A stretch of 64,000 bases of DNA from Paracoccus alcaliphilus. GTDB lineage: Bacteria; Pseudomonadota; Alphaproteobacteria; Rhodobacterales; Rhodobacteraceae. How positions within the stretch are numbered: the stretch's first letter is position 1; every line of letters starts with the position of its first letter. Shown here piece by piece: positions 46,576 through 53,893 of the stretch. The stretch spans positions 1,064,001 to 1,128,000 of the forward strand of contig NZ_CP067124.1 in assembly GCF_028553725.1 (NCBI RefSeq), read 5' to 3'. The position numbers and the translations under genes were made by a program. The notes under the pieces are model-generated. The model was not told the DNA's origin. It saw only the letters and a program-made list of their open reading frames with translations, and ran no database searches.

Positions 46576-46977
46576 ATGGACAGCAAAGCCCTGATCGCCG
46601 CCTATTACGAGGCCTTCAACGCCGGGCAGACCGACCGGATGCTGGAGATGCTGCATGACGATGTCGAACATCACGTCAATGAGGGCGATATCCGCAAAGG
46701 CAAGGATCTGTTTGCCCAGTTCAACCGCCACATGACCGAGACCTATAAGGAAAACCTGACCGACATGGTGATCTTCGCCAATGAGGCGGGTGACCGGGCA
46801 GCGGCGGAATTCATCGTGAACGGGACCTATCTCAAGACCGACGAGGGGCTGCCCGAGGCGAATGGCCAGACCTATCGCCTGCCTGCCGGGGCGTTCTTTG
46901 CCATCCGCGACGGCAAGATCGCGCGGGTGACGACCTATTACAACCTGACCGACTGGATGGCTCAGGTCGGGGCATGA
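46576..46977 (+). CDS. NTF2-like (SnoaL-type) protein
   Basis: This 133-aa protein has the cone-shaped NTF2-like fold pattern: an N-terminal helix pair (ALIAAYYEAFNAGQTDRMLEML), HDDVEHHVNEGDIRKG, and strands ending in FFAIRDGKIARVTTYYNLTDWM. Such domains serve as isomerases, hydrolases or ligand-binding modules; no catalytic set is obvious here. The start follows an ideal AAGGAG. Its stop overlaps the start of the GNAT gene by 4 bp, so the NTF2-like, GNAT and nitrilase genes form an operon. Confidence 0.8.
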   Translation: MDSKALIAAYYEAFNAGQTDRMLEMLHDDVEHHVNEGDIRKGKDLFAQFNRHMTETYKENLTDMVIFANEAGDRAAAEFIVNGTYLKTDEGLPEANGQTYRLPAGAFFAIRDGKIARVTTYYNLTDWMAQVGA

Positions 46978-47558
46978 GCGTCACCACCCGCATCCTGACG
47001 GGCGATGCCCTGACCGCCGCACTGGATGATGTGGCGCGGCTGCGGATCGCGGTGTTTCGCGACTGGCCCTATCTCTATGACGGCGATCTGGAATACGAGC
47101 GCAACTATCTGACCGCCTATCAGTCGCCCGGCGCGGTTGTCGTGGTGGCCGAGGGCGAGGGGCGGATCGTCGGGGCCTCGACCGGGGCGCCGATGACCGA
47201 TCACGCCGATGATTTCGCCGCCGCCTTTGCTGACCGCCCCGAGCCCCTGTCGCAGATCTTCTATTGCGCCGAATCGGTGCTGTTGCCGGACTGGCGCGGG
47301 CACGGGCTGGGTCACGCCTTTTTCGACGCGCGCGAAAACCATGCGCGCGCCCTGGGCCTGCGCTATGCCGCGTTTTGCAGCGTGATCCGCCCGGCGGATC
47401 ATCCCGACCGGCCCGCGGATTATCGCCCGCTGGACGGGTTCTGGCGCAAGCGTGGATATGAGCCCCTGCCGGGCGTGATCGCGACGTTTTCATGGAAGGA
47501 CAGGGGCCAGCCCGCCCAGACCGCCAAGCAATTGCAATTCTGGATGCGGGAGCTGTGA
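46974..47558 (+). CDS. GNAT-family N-acetyltransferase
   Basis: The product is 194 aa. It shows the GNAT layout: an N-terminal LRIAVFRDWPYLYDGD, a beta-strand stretch VVVVAEGEGRIVGAS, and the acetyl-CoA loop LPDWRGHGLGHAFFDARENHARALG (about residues 101-125). FWRKRGYEPLPG near the end is the usual C-terminal strand. The substrate is unknown. The nitrilase gene starts 2 bp after its stop. A GNAT next to or fused to a nitrilase-superfamily amidase is seen in several bacteria, which suggests that the two act on one molecule. Confidence 0.85.
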   Translation: MSVTTRILTGDALTAALDDVARLRIAVFRDWPYLYDGDLEYERNYLTAYQSPGAVVVVAEGEGRIVGASTGAPMTDHADDFAAAFADRPEPLSQIFYCAESVLLPDWRGHGLGHAFFDARENHARALGLRYAAFCSVIRPADHPDRPADYRPLDGFWRKRGYEPLPGVIATFSWKDRGQPAQTAKQLQFWMREL

Positions 47559-47560
47559 AG

Positions 47561-48418
47561 ATGGTCAGGATCGCGGCGGCGGCCTATCCGATCGACTGGT
47601 TCGACGATTTCAGCCAGTATCAGGCCAAGATCACCCGCTGGGTTCAGGATGCCGAAGGGGCCGATCTGCTGGTCTTTCCCGAATATGGCGTGATGGAGCT
47701 TGCGTCTCTGGGCGGGCGCGAGGTTGCGGGTGATCTGGAGGTGTCGCTGCACGAGGTCGCGCGGCATTGGGACCAAGTGGCGGCGCTGCATCAGGCTTTG
47801 GCCCGGCAGCACGATTGCCATATCCTTGCCGCGTCTGGCCCGGTGTTCGAGGGCGCGCGTCCCGTTAATCGCGCGGTGCTGTACGGCCCGGATGGCCTGA
47901 TCGGGCACCAGGACAAGCAGATCATGACCCGGTTCGAGCGCGAGGAATGGGATGTCGTCGGCGCGCCTGGTCTGCGGGTATTCGACACCGTGCTGGGGCG
48001 GATCGGCATCCTGATCTGCTATGACAGTGAATTTCCGCTGCTGGGCCGGGTGCTGGCCGAGGCCGGGGTGGAACTGGTGCTGGTGCCGTCCTGTACCGAT
48101 ACCGTCGCGGGGTTTTCGCGGGTGAGGATCGGCGCGATGGCCCGCGCGCTGGAAAGCCAATGCGTCGTGGTGCAGGCGCCGACGGTGGGGGCCTGCGACT
48201 GGATGCCTGCGCTGGATGAAAACCGGGGCCGGGCGGCGATTTATGGCCCGCCCGACGGGTTCTGGCCCGAAACCGGCATCATTGCCGAGGGCGGGATGGA
48301 CCAGCCCGGCTGGGTCATGGCCGAGATCGACGTGGCCCGGATCGCCAACAGCCGCCGCGATGGTGCGGTGCTGCCCTTTGCCCATTGGCCCGAATCGGGA
48401 AGGCCGGGGCTGATCTGA
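47561..48418 (+). CDS. Carbon-nitrogen hydrolase (nitrilase superfamily)
   Basis: This 285-aa enzyme has the complete Glu-Lys-Cys triad of the superfamily: Glu41 in VFPEYGVMEL, Lys119 in GHQDKQIMTRFE and Cys153 in ILICYDSEFPLL. These proteins are amidases or carbamoyl hydrolases; true nitrilases are a small branch and usually differ around the Cys. The start at 47561 is just 2 bp after the GNAT stop. The next gene is convergent. Substrate is unknown; an acetylated or amidated small molecule handled with the GNAT is a guess. Confidence 0.88.
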   Translation: MVRIAAAAYPIDWFDDFSQYQAKITRWVQDAEGADLLVFPEYGVMELASLGGREVAGDLEVSLHEVARHWDQVAALHQALARQHDCHILAASGPVFEGARPVNRAVLYGPDGLIGHQDKQIMTRFEREEWDVVGAPGLRVFDTVLGRIGILICYDSEFPLLGRVLAEAGVELVLVPSCTDTVAGFSRVRIGAMARALESQCVVVQAPTVGACDWMPALDENRGRAAIYGPPDGFWPETGIIAEGGMDQPGWVMAEIDVARIANSRRDGAVLPFAHWPESGRPGLI

Positions 48419-48437
48419 CCCCGGCCCTGAATCCGGC

Positions 48438-48752
48438 TCAGGCAGGGATGTGCTGGATCGCGTTGAAGCCCTCGAAGCGCGGCGCGCCGACATGCAGCCT
48501 GCGCTTGTCCCCGGCGTTCTGATGGGCGGCGCGGAACTGTTCGCTGCGGGTCCAGTTGCGGAAATCATCCTCGCTGCGCCAGACCGTGTGCGAGGCGTAA
48601 AGGCGGTTGCCATCCTCTTCCGGGCCTTTCAGCATGTGGAATTCGACAAAGCCCGGCAGTTCCTTCAGCTGGCTGTCGCGGTTCAGCCACAGCGCCTCGA
48701 ATTCCTCGGCATTTTCCAGCGGCACGGTAAAGCGGTTCATCGCCAGATACAT
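48438..48752 (-). CDS. IsdG-type heme-degrading monooxygenase (ABM domain)
   Basis: The product is 104 aa from ATG 48752. It has the dimeric ferredoxin-like ABM fold pattern, MYLAMNRFTVPLENAEEFEALWLNR. The residues expected at the IsdG heme pocket are all present: Asn6, Trp67 (DFRNWTRS) and His77 (FRAAHQNA), in nearly the same numbering as in staphylococcal IsdG/IsdI. Such enzymes open the heme ring and release iron. No heme transporter is nearby, so it may degrade endogenous or scavenged heme. The fallback assignment is an antibiotic-biosynthesis-monooxygenase-like protein of unknown function. Confidence 0.72.
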   Translation of the reverse strand: MYLAMNRFTVPLENAEEFEALWLNRDSQLKELPGFVEFHMLKGPEEDGNRLYASHTVWRSEDDFRNWTRSEQFRAAHQNAGDKRRLHVGAPRFEGFNAIQHIPA

Positions 48753-48831
48753 CTTGCGTCCTCTTGCGGTTGGCAGGTGGCCCTGCGGTTGGCGGCTGGC
48801 TGACCCGTCAGGCCCGGCTGGCATGGTCTGG

Positions 48832-49095
48832 CTATACCTTTGTCACCGCCCCGTCAAAACCGGCGTCGTCAAAACCCATGACGGGCGCCAGCATCGGGCG
48901 CAGGTCACCGGGCGACAGCACGAAATCGCTGGCCGGACGCGCCAGCAGGCGTTGCCGCGCCTCATGCAATCTCGGCCCCGGCAGCCGGGTCAGGAAATCT
49001 GCCAGCAGGTCGGGATCGGCGCGTTCGATGACAAAGCCCAGACCCTCTGCGACAATCCGTTGCCCGGTCTGCGTGTCCGCCACCGCGACCGGCGG
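48832..49095 (-). pseudogene. 3' remnant of a glycosyltransferase gene
   Basis: Reading on the minus strand, about 85 codons from PVAVADTQTGQRIVAEGLGFVIERADPDLL to the stop resemble the C-terminal donor-binding half of a family-4-type glycosyltransferase. There is no N-terminal half. It starts right where the flippase fragment ends, in a different reading frame. This is best explained by a deletion that fused the front of one gene to the back of another. Confidence 0.55.
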
Positions 49096-49549
49096 ACACC
49101 CGCGCCAGTGCCGTGGCCACCATCGCCACGATGACCGACAGGACCATCGCCGCACCCATATCCACCATCAGCAGCAGCGGCACCGAAACTGGAATCACCA
49201 GACCCGCGACCAACAGGCGGTTGAAGCGGATGAAGCCGGCCGCCTGATCGGCGCGTCCCTTGTGCAGCGCCGGCACCACGAAGCGCATCGAGGCCGATTC
49301 GACATTCAGCGTCAGCGTGACCGAAGCGATCTGCGCCACCGAGATCGCATGGAACACCGCGCCCGACAGTTCCGGCTGCACAAGGCGCACCAGCAGCACC
49401 GTCCAGATCAGCGCCAGAACATTGGCGCCCACCCGCGCCACCATCAGCAGAACGGCATTGACCAACCCGGCGCCATTCTCGCCTTTGATGAATTTCTTCA
49501 ACGGTGTATCATCTTTTGGTTGCGCGCCTGTGGCGGTCGTGTCAGCCAT
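49096..49549 (-). pseudogene. 5' remnant of a polysaccharide flippase (Wzx/oligosaccharide flippase) gene
   Basis: About 151 codons with a normal start (MADTTATGAQPKDDTPLKKF) encode four or five hydrophobic helices in the style of an MATE/Wzx-type flippase, such as GAGLVNAVLLMVARVGANVLALIWTVLLVRLV. The family needs about 450 residues and 12 helices. Homology stops at about residue 151, after which the frame runs into unrelated Arg/Gly-rich sequence, while another frame encodes a glycosyltransferase end. It is a truncated remnant and would not transport. Confidence 0.6.
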
Positions 49550-49647
49550 GGGCTTGCCCGCATGCGATGCCGCTGGCGCCCGGCTTTCGGGACGATCGGT
49601 TCAGCGCGGATTTGGTGGAAACAGACATGATTACCTGAGGCAGGACA

Positions 49648-49803
49648 GTGGGACATCTGATCAACGGCATGATCGTCGGCGTCGTCGCCCTGCTTGCTTC
49701 ATTCCTTTATGGGGCGGGCGGATTGACCGCATTGATCGTCTTCGTGCTGGCGGCCAATCTGGGCGCGCTGGCATCTGTACTGATCGCCCGCATCCGCCGC
49801 TGA
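49648..49803 (+). CDS. Small two-helix membrane protein
   Basis: GTG 49648 opens a 51-aa frame behind a short AGG-containing ribosome-binding stretch. It has hydrophobic segments at about residues 7-25 (GMIVGVVALLASFLYGAGG) and 27-45 (ALIVFVLAANLGALASVLI) and a basic end (ARIRR). Codon use looks like that of neighbouring genes. An ATG at 49669 is an alternative start. It lies in the 268-bp gap between the flippase remnant and the sugar transferase, convergent with the latter. The family is unknown; it may be a small subunit of the polysaccharide system. Confidence 0.5.
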   Translation: MGHLINGMIVGVVALLASFLYGAGGLTALIVFVLAANLGALASVLIARIRR

Positions 49804-49817
49804 CGCCCGCCGCGTCG

Positions 49818-50504
49818 TTATTTCCCCGTCGCCCCCAGCACGACCAGCGCCGTGCGGGCGAGGATCGTCAGGTCGGTTTTCAGGTTGAAGCTGCGGGCGT
49901 AATCCTCGTCCATGGCGACGCGGGTGGCATAGCTGATATCGTTGCGCCCGCTGACCTGCCACAGCCCGGTCAGGCCGGGACGGACCGACAGATAGGCGTC
50001 ACGCGCCGGGCCATACAGCTCCAGTTCTGATTCGGGGACGGGGCGGGGGCCGACAAGGCTCATGTCGCCGCGCAGCACGTTCAGCAGCTGCGGCAACTCG
50101 TCGAGGCTGGTCTTGCGCAGGAACCGCCCGACAGGGGTGATCCGGGGATCATTGACCAGCTTGCGCGTCAGTTCCCATTCGCGCCGGGCTTCGGCATCGC
50201 TGTCCAGCAGCGCCTGCAGGCGTTCGGCGGCGTCCGGCACCATGCTGCGGAACTTGAGGCATTTGAAGCTGTGGCCGTCGCGTCCGACACGCTGATGCCC
50301 GAACAGCACCGGCCCCCGCTGGAACCGCAGGGCGACGGCCATGAACAGAATCAGCGGCGCGAAGGTGACCAGCAGCAGCACCGCGCCCGCGATATCCACC
50401 CAACGTTTGCCGAACAGGGCATAAATACCGCGCAGATCGGTCTGGCTGTCAGGTCGCTGGCGGGAAGCTGAAGGCGCAATAGCCTTCTTCGTGACGTACT
50501 GCAT
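49818..50504 (-). CDS. Undecaprenyl-phosphate sugar phosphotransferase (ExoY-like)
   Basis: This 228-aa, short-form polyprenyl-phosphate hexose-1-phosphate transferase starts at ATG 50504 with GAGGTG upstream. A single hydrophobic helix (VDIAGAVLLLVTFAPLILFMAVALRF, about residues 32-57) is followed by the catalytic domain: FGHQRVGRDGHSFKCLKFRSMV, RKTSLDELPQLLNVLRGDMSLVGPRP and the acceptor-end RPGLTGLWQVSGRN. It starts a polysaccharide repeat by loading a sugar phosphate, often galactose or glucose, on the lipid carrier. It is divergent from the PIG-L, polymerase, sulfotransferase and chain-length genes across a 499-bp regulatory gap. Confidence 0.9.
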   Translation of the reverse strand: MQYVTKKAIAPSASRQRPDSQTDLRGIYALFGKRWVDIAGAVLLLVTFAPLILFMAVALRFQRGPVLFGHQRVGRDGHSFKCLKFRSMVPDAAERLQALLDSDAEARREWELTRKLVNDPRITPVGRFLRKTSLDELPQLLNVLRGDMSLVGPRPVPESELELYGPARDAYLSVRPGLTGLWQVSGRNDISYATRVAMDEDYARSFNLKTDLTILARTALVVLGATGK

Positions 50505-51003
50505 AATGATAACAATCACCTCGGGACAATGAGGGAACTCTGGAACGAAACGGAACACAGCATACAAGCTGGGCGGAACCTCTGGCAGACGGCGCGGCAA
50601 GTCAATTGAGGGCATCATTCCCTTCGATGCTGCTGTGCAGAATGTTGCTGTTTTCGATACAGAGCGGCGGGAATCGTGGTTCGACTATCGCTAAGGATGA
50701 AACGAGCGGAAGTGACGCAGGGTCAAATGCTCGGGAATCGCCGGAAAGATGGAAAATTAACTAAAAATTTATGCAACTATAGATTGTGCGAATTTTTCCT
50801 GAGATGAGCGAGAATGCGCCGATGATATTCATGTGCTCGCCCCCTGATTGTGCTGTCGGGCGTGGATCGCGGCAACTTTCATCCGGCGCGGTATCTGGCC
50901 CGGCTGGGGTGTAATTGTATTTCGCGCACCGTTTGCTTAGGCGATAGGCGTTCCGGGAGTGTTTTTCCGGTTCTGTTTTCGGTTTCGCAAGACGGTCTGT
51001 TTC
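50505..51003. other. 499-bp AT-richer intergenic region between exoY-like and PIG-L genes
   Basis: No frame here has the codon pattern of the neighbours. The stretch is markedly poorer in GC than the rest, with its most AT-rich part at about 50750-50800 (ending TTAACTAAAAATTTATGC and onwards). Both flanking genes read away from it, so promoters for both polysaccharide transcription units must be here. A near-match to a CtrA site (TTAA-N7-TTTA at 50757-50771) is seen but weak. I find no clear terminator or riboswitch. Confidence 0.6.
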
Positions 51004-51678
51004 ATGGTGCAATTTTTGTCCCCCACGGTCGAATCGACTGTGCTGAGCGTGTTCGCGCATCCCGATGACGCCGAGCTTTCCTGTTTTGGTCTGCTGGCCA
51101 AGCTGCGGGAATCCGGGTGGAAAATCGTGATGGCCATCGCCACGCGGGGCGAGAATGGCGCCGACAGTCAGGCATGGAACCGCGAATCCGAGGCCCGCGC
51201 CAGCGCCGCCCTGATCGGTGCCGAGGTGGTTTTCGGCGATTTCAGGGATGGTTCGGTGCCAAGGTCCAGCGACCTGATCGGCTGGGTTGATTCCCTGCTG
51301 GAGACATGGCGACCGGCGCTGATCGTGACTCATTTCGCGGGAGAGGCCCGTCTGGCCCATCAGGATCATGTCGCGGTCGAGGCCGCCGTGCATATCGCCA
51401 CCCGCCGCGCCGCATGGCTGCCCGATCTGCTGCTGGCCGAGGGCGTGGATGCCGAGCCCTCATTCCGGCCCAACTGGTTTGCCGACGTGACCGCCCAATT
51501 CGACTGCAAGCTGCGCGCGCTGGCGACGCATGAATCGCAGGCCGGAAAGCCCTATATGCGGGCCGATTTCACCCGGCTGCGGGCGCGCCGCTGGGAATTG
51601 CAGTTCCCCTCGAATGACATGTCCGAAACCGCGCCGCGATATTGGGAGGCCTTCGTTTCCGCCCGCCATGTGATCTGA
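51004..51678 (+). CDS. PIG-L/LmbE-family deacetylase
   Basis: The product is 224 aa from ATG 51004. The zinc motif is AHPDDAE (His19, Asp21 or Asp22), and the distal zinc His lies in LAHQDHVAVEAA (about residues 118-129). PIG-L enzymes remove acetyl groups from N-acetylglucosamine-type sugars. The start was chosen because the upstream 15 residues are Phe/Arg-rich and not conserved. Placed before a polymerase, a sulfotransferase and a chain-length protein, it could N-deacetylate a polysaccharide sugar, which would also free an amine for N-sulfation. That role is inference. Confidence 0.85.
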   Translation: MVQFLSPTVESTVLSVFAHPDDAELSCFGLLAKLRESGWKIVMAIATRGENGADSQAWNRESEARASAALIGAEVVFGDFRDGSVPRSSDLIGWVDSLLETWRPALIVTHFAGEARLAHQDHVAVEAAVHIATRRAAWLPDLLLAEGVDAEPSFRPNWFADVTAQFDCKLRALATHESQAGKPYMRADFTRLRARRWELQFPSNDMSETAPRYWEAFVSARHVI

Positions 51679-51773
51679 TCATTTCCGATTGTCTGTCTTA
51701 ACGAGTCCGGTTTGTTTCACCGCCCGTCAGCAACCCCCGCCCGGAATGCCCCTGCCAGCAGGCGGGTGGAAGG

Positions 51774-53039
51774 ATGATGGCCGCATCGGTCGCATATGCC
51801 GCGCCGGGGCCGGGCGTCGGGCAGCGGGCTTTCTGGCGGGGCTGGGATCTGGCCATCGTGTTTCTGGCGCTGATGCTGGCGGGGGATACGCTGAACCGCT
51901 GGGGGATCTCGGCCCCGGCATGGATGCTGGTTTATGGACTGGCCTTTCTGCGCATCCTGTCGGTCTGGCCCGCCTTCTGGCAGGTGCTGGTCAGGAACCG
52001 GGTCTGCATTGCCTATCCGCTGGTGGCGCTGGTCTCGGTCCTGTGGTCTTTCGACCGGCCCGCGACGGTGGCGGGCGGCATCCAGCTGCTGATGAGCGCC
52101 TTCATCGCCATGTTCGCCGGATGGCGCTATGCGCCGCGGCAGCTGATGCTGATCGCGCTGGGGGCACTGGGGCTGGGGGTGATGGCCTCGGCGGTGAACT
52201 GGGCGACGCTGGTCTTTGGAGGTCCGCTCTACAGTGCGGTGGGCGGGCTTCTGGGCATCTATACCAACAAGAACATGCTGGGCCATTACGGGCTGATGGT
52301 GGTGCTGCTGGCGGTCAGCGTGACGCTGATGCCGCCGCCCGAGGCCCCGCGCCCGCTGCGCTTGCTGACCCCGCTGGTCGCGGGTATCGCCGCATTCATG
52401 GTGGTGCTGTCGCTGTCGATGACGTCGGTCGTGCTGATGCCATGCTATGTCATGCTGCTGTTCTTGCTGAACCGGCGGCGGATGCCGGTGCTGCTGCGTT
52501 TCGCGATGGTGGCGGGCGTGGTCCTGCTGGCCGGTTCCGTGCCGCTGTTGCTGGGCCTGCTGGGGCTGGACCCGTTCACCTTGCTGCTGGATGCGACCGG
52601 CAAGGACGCGACGCTGACCGGCCGGACCGAGCTGTGGGCCATCGCGGCGGAAAACATCGCGCAGGCACCGCTGTTCGGGCATGGCTATCAGGCGTTCTGG
52701 TCCAGCAGCCAGTTCGCCGCCCAGCATTTCGCCGTATTGCGGGCGGGGGCGACGGCGCCGTCGTTTCACAATTTCATCGCCGATGTGATGATCGGCAACG
52801 GGCTGATCGGACTGATCGCCATGCTGGCGATGATCCTGCGCAGGCTGTCGCTGGCCTTCGGCTTCTGGCGGCGCGACGGATCGGCGGTGGCGGTGGCCGC
52901 GCTGGTCACCCTGTTGCTGCCGGTCACGCTGGCGATGGTCGAGCCCTATTTCTATCGCCAGCACGAGGTGATGACGATGTGGGTCATCATGATGGGCGTC
53001 AGCATCCTGCACCATTTCCTCCCAAGGACCACGAGATGA
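51774..53039 (+). CDS. O-antigen ligase/polymerase-family membrane protein (ExoQ/Wzy-like)
   Basis: The product is 421 aa with about ten to twelve helices. The family-typical large periplasmic region includes TLTGRTELWAIAAENIAQAPLFGHGYQAFW and FHNFIADVMIGNG. The NxxLGRTELW/GHGYxAFW style of this stretch matches ExoQ and O-antigen ligases. The likely role is to polymerise repeat units made with the ExoY-like enzyme on the periplasmic side. It overlaps the next sulfotransferase by 4 bp. Polymerase and ligase cannot be told apart by sequence alone. Confidence 0.85.
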   Translation: MMAASVAYAAPGPGVGQRAFWRGWDLAIVFLALMLAGDTLNRWGISAPAWMLVYGLAFLRILSVWPAFWQVLVRNRVCIAYPLVALVSVLWSFDRPATVAGGIQLLMSAFIAMFAGWRYAPRQLMLIALGALGLGVMASAVNWATLVFGGPLYSAVGGLLGIYTNKNMLGHYGLMVVLLAVSVTLMPPPEAPRPLRLLTPLVAGIAAFMVVLSLSMTSVVLMPCYVMLLFLLNRRRMPVLLRFAMVAGVVLLAGSVPLLLGLLGLDPFTLLLDATGKDATLTGRTELWAIAAENIAQAPLFGHGYQAFWSSSQFAAQHFAVLRAGATAPSFHNFIADVMIGNGLIGLIAMLAMILRRLSLAFGFWRRDGSAVAVAALVTLLLPVTLAMVEPYFYRQHEVMTMWVIMMGVSILHHFLPRTTR

Positions 53040-53893
53040 GAGAGCTTCCCCCCTTTGCCCGTTTCCGGCAGCGGTCGCGCCTTTATGGCGGGCGGCTGCT
53101 GCGCAGCGCGACGATGCGGACCCCGCGCCATGCCTGCGTCTTCATGCATGTGCCCAAATGCGGCGGCACCTCGGTTTCCGAGGCGCTTTATGCGACCGTG
53201 CCGGTGCATCTGAAGATCGGCATCCTCGATTCGCCCTCGATCCGGCGGGCGCTGGCGATCCGGAACTGCGACCGCGACGATCTGACCTATCACGACGAAG
53301 GCCCGCATGTGGCCGCGATCAGCCGGTTCCGCGAAACGCTGGTGCTGATGCATATGGCGCATCAGGCGACGCTGATTCACGGGCATTTCCTGTTTTCGGA
53401 CATTGCGTGGCGGCATTTCGGTGACCGTTATCGTTTCGTGTCGATCCTGCGCGATCCGGTGGCGCGGACCATCTCGAACTATCGCATGGATCGGCGCACG
53501 GGCGTCTTTACCGGCGATTTCGACGCCTTTCTGGACAGCGCCGAGGGGCGGCTGAAGGCGCTGCACATGCTGCGCTATTTCAGCGGCATGGCCACGGTCG
53601 CGCCCGATGAGGAGTCGCAGGCGCTGGAACTGGCGCGGCGCAATATGGGGCGTTTTGCGCTGCTGGGCTTTCTGGAGGATCTGAAGGGCTTTGCCGACGG
53701 CTATGCCGCGCTGTTCGGCGTCAGGCCGTGGATCCCGCATTACAACGCCGCCGAGGAACGCCCCTTCGACATCACCCCCGATCAGCGCGACCGGCTGCAC
53801 GCGCTTTGCGCCCCCGATATCGCCCTGTTCGAACAGGCGCGGCAAACCGCCCCGCAACTTCTGGCGCAGGCCCTGCAAGAGAGGACCGCATGA
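53036..53893 (+). CDS. Sulfotransferase family 2-type protein
   Basis: This 285-aa enzyme has VFMHVPKCGGTSVSEALY as the PAPS 5'-phosphosulfate loop (about residues 38-55), GHFLFSDIA and RFVSILRDPVARTISNYRMDRR as the 3'-phosphate loop. That is the family-2 (carbohydrate sulfotransferase/HNK-1) pattern. There is no signal peptide, so sulfation would take place in the cytoplasm on a lipid-linked intermediate. The start overlaps the polymerase stop (ATGA), and the stop overlaps the next start by 4 bp, so the gene is embedded in the operon. Confidence 0.85.
   Translation: MRELPPFARFRQRSRLYGGRLLRSATMRTPRHACVFMHVPKCGGTSVSEALYATVPVHLKIGILDSPSIRRALAIRNCDRDDLTYHDEGPHVAAISRFRETLVLMHMAHQATLIHGHFLFSDIAWRHFGDRYRFVSILRDPVARTISNYRMDRRTGVFTGDFDAFLDSAEGRLKALHMLRYFSGMATVAPDEESQALELARRNMGRFALLGFLEDLKGFADGYAALFGVRPWIPHYNAAEERPFDITPDQRDRLHALCAPDIALFEQARQTAPQLLAQALQERTA

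Noticed and set aside
48832..49549. Single flippase gene with a simple frameshift
   Set aside because: The two frames belong to different protein families, so restoring the frame would not give one intact flippase; a fusion deletion fits better.
50757..50771. CtrA-like site TTAA-N7-TTTA
   Set aside because: One base off consensus in an AT-rich stretch where such matches arise by chance; not listed as a feature.
51689..53035. N-terminal extension of the 53.0 kb sulfotransferase into the polymerase gene
   Set aside because: The polymerase frame has proper membrane helices there; the ATG at 53036 overlaps its stop as in the rest of the operon.
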